Source: Campylobacter sp. CCS1377
GTDB taxonomy: Bacteria; Campylobacterota; Campylobacteria; Campylobacterales; Campylobacteraceae
Direction of reading: 5' to 3'
DNA: 64,000 nt
NCBI RefSeq assembly: GCF_040008265.1
Contig: NZ_CP155620.1
Location: forward strand, 744,001 to 808,000
The notes below the pieces were generated by a model, which was given only the letters and a program-made list of their open reading frames with translations, made no database searches and was not told the DNA's origin. The position numbers and the translations under genes were made by a program. Every line of letters begins with the position of its first letter. Positions within the stretch are counted from its first letter, which is position 1. This document shows, piece after piece, positions 61,501-64,000 of this stretch.

Positions 61501-64000
61501 TCTTGATTATTTAGATAAAAAAATACAAGATAATGGTTTATTTGCTTTAGAATTTAAAGATTTAGAAGAAAATAAAAAAATCAAAGACTTAATAGCCAAT
61601 GAAAAAATCAAAGTTATTATAGGCAATCCTCCTTATTCAGCTGGAGCAAGTAGTGAAAATGATAATAATGCAAACATTTCTCATCCCAATTTAGAAAAAC
61701 GCGTCAAAGACACTTATGGCAAAGAATCAAATGCAAAATTAGCTAAAAATACTAGAGATACACTAATTCAAGCTTTGCGTATGGCAAGTGATAAAATAGA
61801 AGATAATGGCATCATAGGCTTTGTAGTAAATGGAGGCTTTATAGATGCAACAAGTGCTGATGGCTTTAGAAAATGCGTTGCTAAAGAATTTAGTGATATT
61901 TATATTTTAAATTTAAGAGGAAATCAAAGAACTTCAGGTGAAACTTCAAGAAAAGAAGGTGGAAAAATATTTGATAGTGGCTCAAGAGCAAGTGTGGCTA
62001 TAGTATTTTTTGTAAAAGACACAAGTATTAAAACAAACAAAATTCATTATTATGATATAGGAGATTATCTTGATAGACAAACTAAGCTTGATAAATTAGA
62101 GAATTTTAAAAGTGTATTAAATGTGCCTTTTGTAAATATAATCCCAAATGAAAAAGGCGATTGGATTAATCAAAGAGGAGAAGACTTTGATAATTTAACA
62201 CCTTTAAAAAGCGATAAAAACGAATACGGAATTTTTACTATAAATTCTTGTGGTGTAGCAACAAATCGTGATAGCTGGGTTTATAATTTTTCTAAAGAAA
62301 AGCTTGCAAATTCTATGCAAAAATGTATAGCTACTTATAATGAAGACTTAGCTAAATTTGATCATCAAGCATTTTTAGAAAAAAATAAAAATGTTAAAAA
62401 ATCAGAACTTTATAAAGAGCTAAGTGATAAAGATATAACAATAGATAATACTAAAATAGCTTGGACTAGAGCTTTAAAAAAAGATTTTATAAATAATGAA
62501 AAAATTAAAGAATTTAATCAAGAAAATATAAGAGAAATTTCTCATCGTCCCTTTACTAAAGAATATCTTTACTGGAATAAAACTTGGAATGAAGAACAAT
62601 ATCAATTACCAAAATTATTCCCTAAAAATACAGATGAGAATTTGTTAATTTTAACAAGTTTAATGGCGACTAAAGAATTTTCATCTTTTATAGTAAATTC
62701 CATAGCAGATTTACAAACTTTAGCCAATACTCAAGCTTTTCCGCTTTATTTTTACCAAGAAAATGGAAGTAAAGAATACGCTATAAGTGATTTTGCTTTA
62801 GATGAATTTAAAAAACAATTACAAGATGAAACTATAAACAAAGAAGATATATTTTATTATATCTATGCGATATTTCATCATAAAAGTTATTTGGAAAAAT
62901 ACAAATTTGAACTTTCAAAAGAAGCTCCAAGAATACCTATAAGTAAAGATTTTAAAAACTTAAGTGTTTTGGGTAAAAAGCTAGCCACTTTACATTTGAA
63001 CTATGAAAATAATGATATGTTTAAAGAAGTAGAATTTAAAGATGGAGTTTTGGCTGATACAGACAATGATGAGTTTTATAAAGTCATTAAGATGAAAAAA
63101 CTAGGAAATGATATTTTTTATAATCAAAATATCACTATAAAAAATATACCAAATATTGCTTATGAATATAAAATCAATGGAAAAAGTGCGATTGATTGGA
63201 TTATCGATCGCTATCAAATAAGTGTTGATAAAAAAAGCTTGATAGAAAATAATCCAAATGATTATCAAGGTGGTAAATATATCTATGAACTTCTTTTAAA
63301 AATCATTGATTTATCTATAAAAAGCGTTGATTTGATAGATGAAATCAGCAAAATAAATTTACAAAAATCAATAATCGATCAAGTGATAGAGTATAATATC
63401 GCAAATTATTCAAATATACTAGATGATAGTAATAAAGGATTTACTTTTTATTACGACGAAACAAACAATATTAGAAAACTTTGTTTTAAGGATGATAAGC
63501 ATTTTAACATTACAATAGAAAATTTGCGAAATAATTTTATTTTAGGTGGTATAGTTTTTGATGGAATTAAAAATTTAGATTTTTTACCCAACATATTGCA
63601 ATTGCAAAAAACAAGTAAAGAAATAAAAAGCAAATATATATTAGGTGATAATTTTCTTTTATCTTTAAAGTCAATAAAATTGACCAAAATCTTAAAAATG
63701 CTAATAAATAATAATATTTTAATTCATTATACTCATTTAAATTTGTTATATTATATTTTAGTTGATATAATAGAAAGTCTAGAAGAAATTGAATGTAATC
63801 ATCTAGAATTAAAGAATTTGTTATATAATAATATAGTTGATAATATTGAAGAATTTATTGAGATAGCTTATAAATATGAATATCCAAATATAAAAAAGGA
63901 GAAACATAAATATTTTTGTAAAGAAATTGCAAAGATATTAGATTTTAAATTACAACGCCTTGTTAAAGATAGGGATTATTTATTATTTCTAGAATCTTTA
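58592..64000 (+). CDS. Type ISP-like restriction-modification enzyme in frame with a DUF3800-like domain (partial, runs off window)
   Basis: At least 1803 codons open to the window edge. Nuclease: PD-(D/E)XK core with Asp66 (CGIDLI) and Gln80-x-Lys82 (QCK). Translocase: Walker A ACGTGKT around 200-206, DEAH 327-330, then later helicase motifs (SVGRVMRKAP). Methyltransferase: FDPFTGTGSFITR near 897 and NPPY at 1012-1015 for N6-adenine. Target-recognition/C-terminal part follows to about 1600. At 1617 the same frame enters FTFYYDETNN...NFILGG, a DUF3800-like (RNase H-fold) start. ATG at 58592 follows AAAGG. Type ISP enzymes are usually about 1600 residues, so the extension is unusual. Confidence 0.88.
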   Translation, partial: MGANEITFEIILEKLKQANLNNRAKGYMFEKLSKHLLKEKDTANIYENIYLWDEWDKKDGQDCGIDLIIQTKDDDYIAVQCKFYESSKVDLKDLSTYFSKLQSGVGEIKFSKGIIINTSDLTQNAKKEIEQISKNVPIELITLEDFLNSNISWDKFDPNNSLELPIIAKKKPREHQIQAINNTKEYFANKNNTRGKLIMACGTGKTFTSLKIIEEITPKNSIVLFLAPSIALVGQTFREYCKEKTDDFVASIVCSDSKSGKSVEDDIDILELPIPASTDTQSIKKAYDIAKKDNKRFIIFSTYQSVEKIMQAQKQNDLDEIDLIICDEAHRSVGNLYSGKEKDKLNTFTLCHSNENIKAKKRIYMSATPKIYSSSQKNKALENDNEVFSMDDEEIFGNEIYSINFREAVEKDLLTDYKVIILAIKQESIANIANTAIAKLKDEKNVDEKYVDIDFVSKIIGTHKGLARNDLVALDENNKIDNDFLEEMDSNLSRRVINFCKSIRDSKNITNSFKIIMQCYDEALKKDSFKNLNINIDHVDGTMNSNVRLNKLNNLNSPEENTCNILSNARCLSEGVDVPALDSVVFFDGRNSMVDIIQSVGRVMRKAPNKKTGYIILPLALSENELSNLDEAIKNTNFLNIWNILKALRSHDDTLVDEAVFKEKIKIAVADYVGDDNSSNNTDKSYEPSLFDSFTLSELANTLYNAIPTKLGDKGYWQSFSAKTAKIVEKLNIRLNAIFKDHPEILEEFLTSLKENIHPNIKEDEAIDMICSHIITKPIFDVLFDKNMDDNPIGKALDEVNQKLNTFGLDDEETRSLKALYKSVEENVKLAKSQKSKQELIKNLYDTFFRSAFKKQAEKLGIVYTPIQVVDFILHSVNELLKRHFKTDFNDENVKIFDPFTGTGSFITRLLSKENNLISDENFKNKYEKAIFAQDIILLAYYIALINITQTGSERINTLDKFKNIALADSLDYLDKKIQDNGLFALEFKDLEENKKIKDLIANEKIKVIIGNPPYSAGASSENDNNANISHPNLEKRVKDTYGKESNAKLAKNTRDTLIQALRMASDKIEDNGIIGFVVNGGFIDATSADGFRKCVAKEFSDIYILNLRGNQRTSGETSRKEGGKIFDSGSRASVAIVFFVKDTSIKTNKIHYYDIGDYLDRQTKLDKLENFKSVLNVPFVNIIPNEKGDWINQRGEDFDNLTPLKSDKNEYGIFTINSCGVATNRDSWVYNFSKEKLANSMQKCIATYNEDLAKFDHQAFLEKNKNVKKSELYKELSDKDITIDNTKIAWTRALKKDFINNEKIKEFNQENIREISHRPFTKEYLYWNKTWNEEQYQLPKLFPKNTDENLLILTSLMATKEFSSFIVNSIADLQTLANTQAFPLYFYQENGSKEYAISDFALDEFKKQLQDETINKEDIFYYIYAIFHHKSYLEKYKFELSKEAPRIPISKDFKNLSVLGKKLATLHLNYENNDMFKEVEFKDGVLADTDNDEFYKVIKMKKLGNDIFYNQNITIKNIPNIAYEYKINGKSAIDWIIDRYQISVDKKSLIENNPNDYQGGKYIYELLLKIIDLSIKSVDLIDEISKINLQKSIIDQVIEYNIANYSNILDDSNKGFTFYYDETNNIRKLCFKDDKHFNITIENLRNNFILGGIVFDGIKNLDFLPNILQLQKTSKEIKSKYILGDNFLLSLKSIKLTKILKMLINNNILIHYTHLNLLYYILVDIIESLEEIECNHLELKNLLYNNIVDNIEEFIEIAYKYEYPNIKKEKHKYFCKEIAKILDFKLQRLVKDRDYLLFLESL

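Overview
The window comes from a thermophilic Campylobacter of the C. jejuni / C. coli / C. lari lineage. The evidence is AT-rich DNA, AAGGA-type ribosome sites with frequent TTG starts, clear FlgS and HemL homologues, and a compact type VI secretion (T6SS) set without ClpV. The species was not determined; FolD differs at many positions from the C. jejuni protein as I remember it.

Region 1 (1-12.9 kb) is ordinary core genome: folD, a c-type cytochrome, hemL, an AtpI/AtpZ-like protein, ilvA, a CoA-binding protein, prmC, an M48 membrane protease, the flagellar kinase flgS, a DUF234-like protein, a class V aminotransferase, and amino-acid transport genes. Several genes are translationally coupled, and two convergent pairs share bidirectional terminators. 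Region 2 (12.9-13.6 kb) is a tRNA operon behind a near-consensus sigma-70 promoter. It has an internal Lys/Val/Asp duplication and one tRNA-Glu-like gene with an abnormal anticodon arm.

Region 3 (13.7-36 kb) is dominated by an enormous inverted repeat. Two 9,434-bp arms (16190-25623 and 26238-35671) appear identical wherever I compared them and face each other across a 614-bp spacer. Each arm carries tssL-tssK-tssJ divergent from tssA-tssB-tssC-tssE-tssF-tssG, so half of the T6SS (baseplate, sheath and part of the membrane complex) is present twice. hcp, vgrG, tssM and clpV are not in the window. The spacer holds one decayed deaminase-family gene. Outside the arms lie diverged copies of the same effector/immunity neighbourhood: decayed on the left (13.7-16.2 kb) and large on the right.

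Region 4 (36-49.8 kb) is a T6SS cargo region. It holds a lipase/PAAR-like effector whose C-terminal toxin tail is frameshifted, two tandem paralogous putative immunity genes, a 1236-residue putative effector, and three tandem 425-residue paralogues. The last two paralogues are each preceded by an orphan copy of the 3' end of the 1236-residue gene, so effector tail plus downstream gene was amplified as one unit.

Region 5 (50 kb to the end) is an integrative element abutting a tRNA-Leu 3' fragment. It has a tyrosine integrase, an AlpA-like protein, a RepA/KaiC-like ATPase, an XRE regulator, a RelB/YafQ-type toxin-antitoxin pair, an HNH-nuclease remnant, two tiny membrane proteins around a structured RNA segment, an AbiL/RloAB-like defence pair, and a very large type ISP-like restriction-modification protein. 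That last protein runs off the window and reads in frame into a DUF3800-like domain.
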